In this document: one piece after another, positions 52,257 to 63,005 of the stretch
Layout of the letters: the number at the start of each line of letters is the position of its first letter
How positions within the stretch are numbered: the first letter of the stretch is position 1
Assembly (NCBI GenBank): GCA_022385755.1
Contig: MU278356.1
Coordinates: 1,027,333 to 1,091,332, forward strand
DNA length: 64,000 bases
Direction: 5' to 3'
From: Trametopsis cervina
Taxonomy: Eukaryota; Basidiomycota; Agaricomycetes; Polyporales; Irpicaceae
The notes under the pieces: model-generated
The model's input: the letters and a program-made list of their open reading frames with translations, nothing else
The model's database searches: none
What the model was told of the DNA's origin: nothing
Made by a program: the position numbers and the translations under genes

Positions 52257-52718
52257 TTATGGAGTCGGCTGTGGAGGAGGCGAGGACGGCCACCACGCCC
52301 ACATTATCTTGAGAGTGATCCACATCCCCAAGAAGCCAATCGCACAGTACGCAATCAGCCTCCACTGTTTCACACCTCCCTGGCCCAGTCCAAACGCCTG
52401 GCCAGCACGCCTCGCGGATTGAGATAGAGAGTCGCCAAATGATGTGAACGTATTGCGCTGGGGAGGGAAGGAGGAACAATGAGGGCGTGCTGGCGCACAC
52501 ACATTGGCAGGATAAACGCACCGTGTCGTCGAGAGAGAGGTTCTGTCGTTCTACGTCGTCGTATATATCTGTCGTGACCTGCTGAACGTTAGAGTCAACT
52601 GCGGGTTGAGATCGAGATGACGCACCCCACGAAGTGTACGCAGCTTCGAATGTAGGTCGTTGAGCCTGTCGTCATTCTGGGCTTCGTATGTATCTTCAAC
52701 ATTCCTAGAGCTCGACAT
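52257..52718 (-). CDS. Bet1/Sft1-like Qc-SNARE
   Basis: Small tail-anchored SNARE of ER-Golgi or intra-Golgi transport. The ATG at 52716-52718 gives MSSSRNVEDTYEAQNDDRLN with DLHSKLRTLRG; an intron is removed to give VTTDIYDDVERQNLSLDDT, containing the Gln-layer residue (ERQN), and a further intron leads to NTFTSFGDSLSQSARRAG. The TM anchor reads LIAYCAIGFLGMWITLKIMW, with a short Pro-rich luminal end to the TAA at 52257-52259. At about 115 residues it fits the family. Bet1 versus Sft1 is not settled. Convergent with the F-box gene, 138 bp apart. Confidence 0.85.
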
Positions 52719-53302
52719 GATCCTGTAGTTTCCTTCGTCGTACTTTGAGTATTAGGTGCTGCAGTAAACCAGGGGAGGGCTTGTTGGTCGTGGTATAATA
52801 GAGACTACGTGATGAGCGCTTTGTCGCAAATAGTGAAACGCCCTCTAGAGGCGGCAGCCGCTGGCGGCGCTCCTGATGCAATCGTGACGGTATCTAGATA
52901 TGTCATGATGACTGATTGAATCACTTGATGCTGCATCCAGTCTCTAGAGGAGCTCTATGCCCGAACTTTGTCTCCGGAGCATCTGGCGACTTGTCCGCCG
53001 GCACCCATAGTCACGCGATACTCTCGGGAGATCCCCATGTAATATCTAGATGCAGGTTCATATCGCACCCCTTAATCTAGATGCTCTCACGGTTTATCTC
53101 GTGTCCATGATCACCTCAATAATGCCTCCCGCGCGTGTCTAGAGGCGCCGTGTTCAACTCGTCTCCCTGTTCAAGTCTTTCAAGCCCACTTTCCGCCCTT
53201 TTCACTGTTCCCTCACTCTCTTGATTGCTGCCACATCCCCCTACACCATTTACAGTACGTATCTATTCTATTTTGTGGGTCTTGTCATGCTAACATCGTG
53301 CT
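52719..53302. other. TCTAGA-rich 5' flank of the Plavaka-like transposase
   Basis: Six TCTAGA hexamers lie within 300 bp (52844, 52893, 52943, 53045, 53076, 53138), several extended as CTCTAGAGG or ATCTAGATG. This density is far above chance and suggests subterminal transposase-binding repeats. No confident terminal inverted repeat pair was located. Confidence 0.5.
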
Positions 53303-56300
53303 ATGAAGACTGACATTTTCATGCCCGCCGTGCCCAATAAGAGAGGGAAGGGGAAAGGTAGAGCGGATGGCAGATATGCCACTGACATCCGCGTTGTGTG
53401 TCAATACTGCCAGAAGGAGTGGGATCCACGAGGGTTGGTTAGGCACCAGAAATCATGTAAAGCCCAACACGAAGAAGAGGCGTTTTATGAAGAAAATCGT
53501 AAACGAGTGGCAGCGATGGAATTGCATAGAACTCCCAAACGAGGTGCGTATCAAAACTCCTCTTTGCTCTTGTATCGCTCAAGCAGTAGTTCAGGGAGAC
53601 TTGCACACCAGATGGATCCACCCTCTCCTACCCCACGTCCGCGTCCCCACCGTGAACCCATCAACGACGATGGTAGGTCATCTAGCTGTCTTTCGCAAAT
53701 CACTTGGGGGTTGATATCCTCTTGAAGACTACAGCTCCGATGAGTCGCACCGCGATGTTATGAACCTCTCTCCCACGCTGCAAAACTTCAATATTTCTCC
53801 TGCGACGGATGACCTGGACATGTTTGAGCACAGCAGTGCGTGTTTATATGCAAGAAATATCAAACCACATGCTCATCATTTTCTAGATGCGAGCAATACC
53901 TCAACGAATCAATTCGTGCCACCTCAGCCGATGGCAGCGACCTCCGGACCGTCGCTCCCCAATCGCGACGATATCAAAGTCGAATACCACAAGAACTCGG
54001 GTCGGCCAGTTCTCACGTCAATCCACGCATTCGAGGACTACAAACGTGAAAAGAACAAGACTGATCCGAAGCTCCTTAACGATACCGCGTGGTATCCTTT
54101 CAATACTCGACTTGATTTTGAGGTTGCTGAGTTCGCTCATAAAGCTAATCTGAGCGAGCCTTCAATGGAACGCCTTCTGGAGCTTTTCAGACGTGGTGTT
54201 GATGGCAAAGAGGTTCTTACATTTCAAAAGCCCGCAGATGTTATCAACGCATGGGAGCGCACTAATATATATCATGTTCCTGTAGGTCCTCGTCTTGTAC
54301 CGTCTACATAGGATAAATTTATTTTCGTGTACTCTAGTTCACAAAAACTAGTCTTGAAGTAAAGTATAAGGACATCAAGGAGCCGTTCGACTTCCATCAC
54401 CGGTCGCTATGGGACTGGATTATGCATCAGGTAAAGGATCCTCTTCTCGCTCCCCATTTTGAATGGGATGCCCAGCGACTATCAAAATTCGACGGCCAAG
54501 AATGGGTTCGCTTTTACGATGAACCTTGGACTGGAGATATGTTTGCTAAGGTCCAGGTGCGTCTTTTTAGTTGACTCCAAAAATGGCGATATCTCATTTG
54601 TGCCTGACAGTCTGAAATCACGAAGATTGACCCTACAGGAAAACCGCTATCAATTATCTTGTGGGCAGACACAGCAAAATTATCGACATTTGGCACTCAG
54701 AAAGGGCACCTCATTGTTGCTCGTATCGGAAACCTGCCTGCACACATCCGCAATGGAGGTTTCCTTGGCGGAGGGCGAGTCGTAGGATTTATACCAATTG
54801 TATGTGGTTTCTTTTTTCTTTAATAGGGACTCTAATGTGATTATCCTAAATTAGGTAGACGACGACCCGAAGCATCGCAAGAAGCCGAAATATGTCAACT
54901 TCAAGAATGCAGTCTATCATCAAGCGTTTCGGGAGTTCTTGAAGGATATTGCAGAGCACTCCAAAGCTGGATACAGTTGTGTCTGCGGTGACCAAATCCT
55001 CCGCCATCTTTTCCCGTTCATCAATATTATCTCAGCAGACTACGAGGAGCAGTAAGCAGTTGTTGCCGTAATTTAACATGTTATCCTGATTATTTGCTCA
55101 GAGTGCGCTTTGCACTGCTTCGTGGTTTACAGGGACTGGCACCGTGTCCCATTTGTATTGTCCCCAAAGGTACACTCTCAGATCTATCGGTTACCTATCC
55201 CCTGCGTAACGCCTCAAGGATTAAGACGCTAATCAACAAGCCACACTCAAGTGAGAAAAACGATACGCTGAAGCTGCTTGGACTTCGCGACGTATCTGTA
55301 AGTGATGTTTGTTCCGTTTATCTACCCAGACTCATATCGTTTTTCTTAGAATGCATTCTGGGATGTTGAAAACACAGACGTGCACGAGGCCCTGTCATTC
55401 GATCGTCTTCATGCCTACATTATCGGCCTCTGGCAGAAGCATCTTCTGCAACAATTGAAGTTAACCATCGAGGACCTTCCACGTGAAGCTCGGGTTAGAA
55501 TCGAAGAGCTGTACGTGCTCTTTTTAAAAGTCCAAGGTCAATTGACCGAGTTCCAGTTTAAGATTATCAAAGATTCCCCGCTGGCCAGGTCTAGCTCACT
55601 TCAACGTCGGAATCCTGACACAAGATTTCAGCGATGGAAAAAAGTGGGAAGATCTCTCGAAGGTAGGTTGCATACAAATCCTCAAAATGCAGATCTCTCA
55701 AAAACTATCTATATAAAAGGTTATCCTGCATGCAGCATATGGCCCGATTGTGCAGCACGGAGATGAAAAAGGCTATGCCCTTCTCAGGCTTATCCGTAAG
55801 TGGATTGAGCTTAACGCTCTCGTATCGCTGGAGGTCCAAACCGAGAGAACTCTCACTGCGTTTGAGCGAACCCTTTCTCAATTTGATCAACGCCTAAAGG
55901 TACGCCTTAGCCACACATACACACAATTATCAGGTAAACAAAAGATGGTTTGTGACAGGCTTACGGAAATACGGATGGCATCAATAAAGACTGGGATGCC
56001 ATCATCAAGACCCACTCTCACACACATGCCATTCGCGACATTCGTGCAAAGGGTGTCATTGGCAACATGGACACAAAACCGAATGAGCGGCTGAATAAAC
56101 AGATACGACGGTTTTACCAGTTAATGACTAACTTCAAAGATGTAGAGCAGCAGGTGCGCGCATCTGTAGTCATCCTTGACTAGGTCATCCACTCACTTGT
56201 ATACTATATAGCTTGGAAGACTCGAAGATCGGGCATTCATTTCATGCACTATCCGTGCTCAAATCGATGCCTGGGACGAGTATCAGAAGGAGCTGAAGAC

Positions 56301-57083
56301 TGAAGCCGCCAACGACCAGAGCGAAGACCTACCAACGACAATCTCACCGTGGCAGTTCAACCAAGTCTATCTCGGCTCACGACAACGTCCAACAACTATT
56401 TTAGCGTTCACTACCTGTGTCATCAATGGTGAACGTGCTCTTCGCGATCCTGCATTCTATAACTTCAAGCAGAAGCTCTCCGGTTGTTTATCTGATATCG
56501 CTTCTCGCGATGTTACTAGTGGGCCAATTTTGGCATCAGTTCACGACGAAGACATGGTAGGTCTAATCCGACGTGATTAAACTCTAAACTCTTTTCTCAT
56601 TATTATTCATACTAGATTACAGAATGCAGATACATCAAGCCTGACTACGAATCAACCGTTTCCTGGCGGGTGAACACTGACCGCCTACGCTGCTCACCTT
56701 CCTTTCACAACCACGAGCGGTATGATACCGTCTTGATCAACCTCGACGAGAATATGCCTGTATTCTGTGAGCTTGTAAGGGTGTTTACTTACGCCCTCAA
56801 TGGCTCTGTCTATGCGCTCGCTCTGGTCCATCCATTTCGGCAACCAACAGTCACCGCACAGACGAGAAGGATTGATCGTCATCTAGGCATTTGCCGCCTT
56901 CAAAAGTCCCAACGCAAATCTTCTCTCATCATACCAGTACGCTCAATCATACGTGGATGTGTGATTTCGGAAGATAGTTGGCATAAGAATGACTTTACCG
57001 TAGTCGATGCGCTTGATAGCGACATTTACATTCGTCTGCATAGTATATTTCCGGATCGGGATACTGAGCGTGTCATAATTTAA
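53303..57083 (+). mobile_element. Plavaka-like DNA transposon, transposase gene with many introns
   Basis: Long transposase of the KDZ/CACTA-related Plavaka group known from agaricomycetes. The ATG at 53303 gives MKTDIFMPAVPNKRGKGKGR and an N-terminal zinc finger, CQYCQKEWDPRGLVRHQKSC. Then FEDYKREKNKTD, TAWYPFNTRLDFEVAEFAHK, EPFDFHHRSLWDW, DPLLAPHFEWDAQRLSKFDG, RFYDEPWTGDMFAK, HLIVARIGNLPAHIRNG and GGGRVVGFIPIV, VNFKNAVYHQAFREFL, FPFINIISADYEEQ, CPICIVPKG, EALSFDRLHAYIIGLWQKHL, LQQLKLTIED, EKGYALLRLIRKWIELNALV, and HAIRDIRAKGVIGNMDTKPN. The C-terminal part (DDR-like to VFCELVRVFTYALNGSVYAL) runs to a stop at 57083. Frames stay open across about a dozen introns, so the gene could still be functional. 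Ends of the element were not found. Confidence 0.85.
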
Positions 57084-57879
57084 AGATCCATATTCTAATT
57101 GATTCAACATTTTAACTAATGCACAGACGTTGCTAATGGCTCGGTGACTGGTGAATTTATTTTGTTGCACAGTCCAAAAAAGGAAAACGCCACAAAGGAC
57201 GTGTTTACATTTGACGCTTGTTCTTCTTCTTGTCCGCCACCCACCATTGTATCTGATAGAGGCAGAAGCCCAGCCAAGGCCACTACCATGGCTTTAACGA
57301 AGAGCTGCTTCTCATTGGATGCAATGGTTGAGGACACTGCTATGACCAGTCCCCACTTCTCCCCAGGTCTTCCCATGCTCTCATCGCTTTCAAGTTCAAC
57401 TGTTCCTCATGGCTGCAGCCTGACCCTCATTGTAAGCACAACCTATGTGACGAATACCAGCATTGACATCCCCTTCTATCTAGATGCACGACCCATTCCG
57501 CTGACACGACGCTTACACAGGTCGTCATCATTTCACTCTCGTGTGCGCATTGGTCTCGCCCATCCCTGTGCAACTCTCCAAGAATACGCCCGGCAACCCG
57601 CTCCTGCGCAGCTGCAATGTGTTCGGCCTTTGGCGCTGCTTTATTCGATCGCGCTGTACCGCCCCCTTGCACGTTCTCCCACCGCGCTCATTGCCCTTAA
57701 CATCACCATGTCACGACATGCACACCACCTCGCGAGTATGTCGAAAAAACACATACCTATCGAGTTATGTTCGCACTCAGCCTCGTGTTGTCGTCCCTCT
57801 TCACGTCGAGCTTGTCCTCTTTCTTATTTGCCTCTGGCTTTCACGCTGCTGGTGATCCTCGAGAGCCTGATCGTCGATG
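57084..57879. other. 3' flank of the Plavaka-like element, low-complexity C/S/P-rich sequence
   Basis: No recognised gene. A long plus-strand frame (57144-57962) is open, but its composition (Ser/Leu/Pro/Arg) is typical of GC-rich noncoding DNA and its distal part runs antisense to the capping-protein fragment. One TCTAGA lies at 57479. The transposon's right end may be in this stretch. Confidence 0.35.
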
Positions 57880-58440
57880 TTGGCTGTAATGCGTCTGCCG
57901 CCCACGCTCGACCGCTTCAAACACATGGATGGAGTCCCAGGGGCCCGACGGCTCGGATTTAACCCCTGACGAGCCTACCGCTGATGCACGCAAGCATTGA
58001 TAACAATGCTCCGACGGGAGGCAACGCACGCTCATTTCTTGATCAACACAAGATCAGCAAACCCGTCATCCACGTTCTGGAGGTACAGGGACGACGCGCC
58101 GCCTTCAAAGTACGTAGGGCGTAGCCATATCGGTGGGCTACGTAGAACTCAAAAGATGGACGGCGACATACATCTCTCGGTACGTGTCGAACGCCTCATT
58201 CGCCGTCACCTCCAGCTTCCTAAGCTTCGTACCAGGGACGGTCCCATCATCGAGCGGCGGCTCGTGCTCGTTCGACCACGGTGATGTACAAATAACATAT
58301 AAGCGAGCGAAGTACACGTAGGCGTGGGGAACGGGAAACGCGCCCGTAGCTGTTGTAGTCGCAGGCGAGGTAGCCCCAGTCTGTGGAGCGGCCGACGAGG
58401 AGTGGCTGGTTGACTTTGTCAAGCAGGGCACAGCTTCCGC
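57880..58440 (-). pseudogene. CAP2 (pseudogene): Broken fragment of F-actin capping protein beta subunit
   Basis: Read from 58440 downward, [20 protein letters not shown] and LACDYNSYG match the N-terminal third of capping protein beta. [57 protein letters not shown] with VLIKK, then WDSIHVFEAVERGRQTHY follow in family order. The blocks are in different frames. Introns between some blocks keep usable GT...AG remnants, but VLIKK is followed directly by a TGA, and the last third (from the KLTST-equivalent part) and the first ~40 residues are absent. The capping protein binds barbed ends of actin filaments; this copy cannot encode it. A functional copy presumably lies elsewhere. The neighbourhood is transposon-rich. 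Confidence 0.8.
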
Positions 58441-58461
58441 TGCGTCTGTCCCTCCTCGCCA

Positions 58462-58625
58462 TCGACTCTCGCCGCACTCGCCTCTCACCTCCCTCATGCA
58501 TCTAGACGCGTACGCCCTGCCGCTCTTGTCCATCAACGTGCCGTCGACTCTCGCCGCGCTCGCCTCTCACCTCCCTCATGCATCTAGACGCGTACGCCCT
58601 GCCGCTCTTGTCCATCAACGTGCCA
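58462..58625. repeat. 82-bp tandem duplication (two copies)
   Basis: Copies 58462-58543 and 58544-58625 are near identical (one visible A/G difference). Each holds a TCTAGACGCGTACG block (TCTAGA at 58501 and 58583). A diverged third copy of part of the unit appears near 60067-60150. The composition is C-rich and noncoding. Confidence 0.85.
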
Positions 58626-58635
58626 ACGCCCCGCC

Positions 58636-59638
58636 GTGCTCGTACCTTCCTGCCATCAACTCCCTGCCGTCAGCTCCCCTTGCTCAGCCTCAACTCTAAG
58701 CAGCCACATTCAAATAACTAACGCAAACCGTGCCCTCCCTCTGCTGCACATTCTCAGCGCCCTCACGGTCCTCTCCCTACTGCAATACCACCCAAACGCG
58801 CACAGGCTCGCGCAGCCCGCGCAGGGCCTCAGGCTCAGACACAACAAACTGCTGCGTCCTCGCCGACATCGATTGGTGGCTCGTCGAAGCGGCGCGATGC
58901 AAGGTGCGCGGGTTCGCGCCGCACGAACAGCTGCGTCCTGCACCGCCTGCCTCCTCAGACAAAGAAGAACAGGAACAGGAGGAACACAGCCCCTCGCCCC
59001 ATTTCCAGCCCTGTTGCGACCACCCCTGCGCACAATGCTGGCTCGAGAAGCGACGTCCTGCTCTGGCATAGTATACCTGGTGCGGGCTGGGACGTGTTCG
59101 ATAGTTGAGCGAGCGAGCGTCCCTTCGGCCACGGCCACGACCCTATCGAGGTACGCCGCGTCAATTCTCATTCTCAGTAGCGCACCCATCATTCTCACTT
59201 ATATTCACTCTCGCGCTCTGCAGCTGCCGAGCACGATCCAACAACTTGCCGCACACTCCCTGAATCCCCTCGGGCGCGCCTCGCTACAACGCACAGCAAG
59301 CAGCAGCTCCACATTCTCCGATGTCTCCTCCCCGTCCTCCTCATCCTCCTCAACGCCAACACTAAGCCCCACGCGCCTCAGCACGGGCTTCGAAGACCTC
59401 TTCGCCGCCTCCGACTCAGACGACGAAAACGACGTGCCCTACGCTGTGCTCCCCCGCGCGGGCGGCCGTAGACCAACGTCTCTCCCCCTCCCTCTGTCCG
59501 GTATGAGTGCGCGTGCGGCGAGCTACTCGGCGGCGGAGAGCGAGTTCGTCCCCTTTTTCCGACGACGAGGATAAGGATCATCACTCGCAGATGTCGTTCT
59601 CGCAGAGTGTAGAGGACACAGAGCATCTGTTCTTCTAG
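58636..59638 (+). CDS. Uncertain low-complexity gene or gene remnant
   Basis: A 312-codon plus frame (58636-59574) is open but Arg/Ala/Ser-rich. The last part looks genuinely protein-like: FEDLFAASDSDDENDVPYAV, LPRAGGRRPTSLPLPLSGMS and ASYSAAESEFVPF. The frame then breaks; a +1 step continues as SDDEDKDHHSQMSFSQSVED with TEHLFF and a TAG at 59636-59638. A different frame near 58.86 kb gives DIDWWLVEAARCKVRGFAPH, also protein-like. So this is either several exons of an unrecognised gene or a degraded one. No function assigned. Confidence 0.3.
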
Positions 59639-59639
59639 G

Positions 59640-61009
59640 TTTGGAGGCACGCAAGTATGTTGGACTTTTTGGAGCGGGGATGGATGAGGACAACAACGCG
59701 ATAAGACGCATTTGGACGCGTCTGAGTGTGTTGATGAAGAGCCGAGGGAATGATTAAGACACGCGAAGGCTCACATGCGCCGATCATAGCTGAACATGAG
59801 CTGAATACGCCATGGAATACGTGCACGTCGACATTTGGAATGGGCCGACTCGACTCGATTTACGGCTCCCATGAATGAACAAAGTGAATGAACGACGACT
59901 AATCGATCCATATCCAATGCACAACAACGACCACTCACGGCACGACTACGACCTCTCACGGCATGCTCAGCACCAGCATCCTGGCGTTCTTGTACCAACA
60001 CTGTCCCGCACATCTCTCCCTGTGCATATATGCGTGCACACCCTCGTCCAACCTCCCGCCGCGCCCGCGCCTCACCTCCCTCATGCTTCCATGCGCGCAT
60101 GCCCATCAACGTGGAAACGCTCCGCCGCGCTCGTACCTCAACGCCCCCCGCCCTGCCCCGCTGCTCTCGTCGCCCTCGTCCCTCACCATCTCCGACGCGC
60201 GCCGCTCTCCTGCTTTGGTGCCGACGCTGGGCCTACATACAACCTGTGCCTCTTCTTGCGGTATTCCCAGGTCCGGTGGAAATTTCCGGTTTGTACGGGT
60301 ATGCTGCGGTTCAAGCCTGTCGAGGGTGATGCTATGCACTTGTAACTCATGGAATGCCCGCCGGAGATGCAGCAAGCGCTATCTGTCAGTTAGGACCTTA
60401 TATCCCCAGGTTGTCTTAACAAGATACCCGTCCCTCCACCTCGTCCACAAAGCAACGTCTCAGTCTACTTCCTCTATTTTCCAGTCCCAGGATTCTATTG
60501 CATCAATCACCTTTTGTTCTTTTGATGTCGATGCTGAAAACATCATCTGGACATACCTCGCGCTCCTGTTCCTGTCTCCAAATTCCGACTCCCTCCTCTC
60601 TATCTTCTCACCACTCGCTTACCCATCGGGACCTGGCCCCTTACACATCTGGTCCCGCCTGATCGGACTTTGACAAGGGAAGAGCATTGCCTCATTAAGA
60701 GGCCACTTAGAGACGTTAGTCATTAGAAGACTGTTGAACATGCTTGTGGCACGTTTTGATAAATTCACCTTCCCCTCATTTCTGCTCGTTGATAAGATGG
60801 CTAACCTGCTTACCTGACAGAAAGCCGAGTATAGCCGCATCCCCAAAACAAAAGAAAATTCAAATTCTCACCACCATGCACATTGCGCATGGATTGTGCA
60901 TGCCCAAGATGTCGTGAAATGCAGAGACGTGGATTATAAAAGGGCAATGATTTTGAACAAGGTGCGTCCCTTCAGTGCCCTCATTTCCGGACGTTCGATC
61001 CCATCCATC
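59640..61009. other. C-rich intergenic stretch
   Basis: About 1.4 kb, C-rich on the plus strand up to about 60.3 kb, then more balanced. Short frames on both strands show no family resemblance. A TATAAAAGG box at about 60932-60941 stands 70-80 bp before the next start codon. Confidence 0.4.
60932..60941 (+). promoter_or_regulatory. TATA box of the small gene at 61010
   Basis: TTATAAAAGG lies about 70 bp upstream of the ATG at 61010, the right spacing for a fungal core promoter. Confidence 0.5.
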
Positions 61010-61382
61010 ATGCCCCCAGCCATCAGCAGTGAAAGCGAGGAGGCTGAAGAGAGCGATCTTGAAGCATTCCACACACAACGGTACTCTGGTGGCCGCACAG
61101 CAGCCCGCACCATGGTTCATCACACAGCCCGTGATGCAGACGCAGAATCAAATAATGCTTTAGCTGCTTTAGCAAAGACTAACGAAGTACGTCTACTGTT
61201 CTATCCTACATCTTCATGAGCTGACTCGTCTTAAGGCACTCCGCCGATCTCAGCTGAGGGAGCAGAAGCTTCAAGAACAGCTCCGTCAATATCAGGAGCA
61301 GGAGCTGGTACAAAGTAGCTCACGTGGACGGCGTTCATCCGGTAAGGCTGCACAGCCTTCAATGTCATGGTTATACGTGTAG
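61010..61382 (+). CDS. Small acidic/coiled-coil protein gene, 3' part replaced by an LTR insertion
   Basis: The ATG at 61010 gives MPPAISSESEEAEESDLEAF and YSGGRTAARTMVHHTARDAD; intron 61187-61235 (GTACGT...TTAAG) joins TNE to ALRRSQLREQKLQEQLRQYQ and EQELVQSSSRGRRSSGK, a probable coiled coil with a basic end. The frame then reads SMSWLYV and stops at a TAG (61380-61382) that lies within the first bases of the LTR (from 61378). The natural 3' end is therefore displaced. The N-terminus resembles the start of larger basidiomycete proteins of unknown function; I cannot name the family with confidence. Confidence 0.5.
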
Positions 61383-62084
61383 CGCCCAATTTATTCGATT
61401 TCTTTCTTTTATTTTTGGCGCATCCTACACGTCTTCACGATCACGTGACTCGTCGACGCGGTCTCATGACCTGCACGATCACATGACTTGCACATGCACG
61501 CGCACTCGCGCTCCTCACTCGGCCCGGACTGATAATGACATCACCGGCCCTGCAACTCCGCACGGTCTCCGGATCCCTCCGGAACCTCGGACTCTTCCTT
61601 TCCCCGACCCTTCGGACTTCCAGTCCATCGGTCTATGACTCAGGCTCGGCATTAGTAATTACGCCCGGAGTGGCACCATTCCTATTGCTCCCCTCAGTCT
61701 ATTGTCTCCATTCCTTATTGTTCTTTCTTCTATTGTCGCGCCGCACTATTGTCCTATTGTCTCGCTGCCACGCTCTATTGTCTTTATTGTCCTACCCTAA
61801 AGTGGTCCGTGCGCAGCCTCCAGTAGTATAAATACCCGGCCTCCTTCGCTCCTAGCCCTCATCTCGACCTTTTGGTCTTTACTGGGCTAGGTAAGCCTTT
61901 AGTTACATTTTTTGTATTGTATTTCCTTACTAATATCATTTGGTCTTTACTGGGCTAGATTTGCGCACAGCTTACTAGCTGTTTTCCTTGCATAAAGGAT
62001 TACACCTCTCGGTGTCTTGAGTTCTAAGGTTATCCCTAGACGTCACGTGACCAGTCTCCGTGACATTAGGTCGAGATCCTTACA
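61378..62084 (+). repeat. 5' long terminal repeat of an LTR retrotransposon
   Basis: Starts TGTAGCGCCC and ends CCTTACA, TG...CA limits, about 707 bp. Contains a TATAAATA box at 61827-61834, eight ATTG-repeat units of the form TATTGTC between 61680 and 61795, a 20-bp direct repeat (TTTGGTCTTTACTGGGCTAG at 61871 and 61939), and CACGTGAC-type boxes near 61440-61490 and at 62043. Gag-like coding sequence follows. The matching 3' LTR is beyond the window, so the outer limit is inferred from the TG/CA ends and the break of the gene at 61010. Confidence 0.75.
61827..61834 (+). promoter_or_regulatory. LTR TATA box
   Basis: TATAAATA in the LTR, placed as expected for the U3/R promoter, about 40 bp before a TCTCGACCTTTTGG stretch where transcription could begin. 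Confidence 0.6.
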
Positions 62085-62088
62085 GGCC

Positions 62089-62107
62089 TGGTGGCTAGTT
62101 TTCGGGC
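62089..62107 (+). other. Candidate primer-binding site of the retrotransposon
   Basis: TGGTGGCTAGTTTTCGGGC begins four bases after the LTR end. It starts with TGG, the complement of a tRNA 3'-CCA, and has the right location. The matching tRNA was not identified. Confidence 0.4.
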
Positions 62108-62158
62108 TTCCCCGCCTGTTTTAAAAAGTTTATTCCACATTCCAAACCACACGCCAAT

Positions 62159-62988
62159 AGTAAGCACACACCTCTCCCTGTTGGGAAGGCCGCTGAAAGC
62201 ATTGGTGCTTTGCTAACGCTTGGCTCCACTTAGTGCCCAAGGCGTCTTCTTCGAAGTCCAAGGAACTTCGTAAGGATCTCCCTCCCGCCTCTGTTCCACG
62301 AGTACGGAACAAACTCCCCCAATCTTTCTTCGACGCACTCGAAGCAAAGCGACAAGCCGGTTCTCCCCACCGGTTCACCAATTCCGACGTGCGCGCTATC
62401 GTCGACTTCGTCTCCACCCCTCCGGAACGAGTCCATCGCCCCGTCCTCACCGAAGAACGCCTTCGTCAAGATCGTGAAGCTCTCGACAAGGCATACGAAC
62501 AATTCCGTCACGAAAAAGCTGAACTCGAACGAGAACGCGCAACGCTTCCTTCGAAACCCCCTCTCCTCGAACGCCTATCCGACGTCGCCTCCGCCAACGC
62601 TCGTAAAGCCGCGGCAACCCTCTCCGCCCCGAAGCCGATCTTAATCGACTTCAACAAGAAAACGAACGAGGACCTAGCTAAGCTCCTAGGTCCCCGCTTC
62701 GAAGCCGTTCAAAAGCGCCTTCGACCTCTCTTCAACTGTGAAAAGAGGTACAAGCTCGCTCCAGACCTGAAACAAGGTTTTGAACGTGTGGTACACCTGG
62801 TAGACGATCTCTATCAGGCGCTTGAGCTCCGACTGGAAGGCTGGTCGCTTCAGGACAAGAAAGTCCTTGAACGCTGCTTCCTGCTTTTGAAGGGTTACTC
62901 CTTCACCCCACTCCGACCCCAGTACGAGAAGCACGTTCGCTTCGTTGTAGAGGAGTTTGGTACACCTTTGTTTACTATCAAACATTAG
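62159..62988 (+). CDS. Extra ORF upstream of gag in the LTR element; start codon made by splicing
   Basis: The frame 62234-62988 encodes about 251 residues but has no ATG of its own near the start. An intron 62160-62233 (GTAAGC...ACTTAG) would join an A at 62159 to TG at 62234-62235 and so create the ATG. The protein begins MPKASSSKSKELRKDLPPAS, has SFFDALEAKRQAGSPHRFTN, a charged coiled coil (EERLRQDREALDKAYEQFRH, EKAELERERATL), and a C-terminal helical part (FERVVHLVDDLYQALELRLE, KVLERCFLLLKGYSF). No known domain recognised. It ends at a TAG 18 bases before the gag frame opens, in a different frame. Confidence 0.6.
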
Positions 62989-63005
62989 AAATAGTAGAAT
63001 AAAAA

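Noticed and set aside
57144..57962. 272-codon plus-strand frame after the transposase
   Set aside because: Low-complexity composition, no domain, and it overlaps the capping-protein fragment on the other strand.
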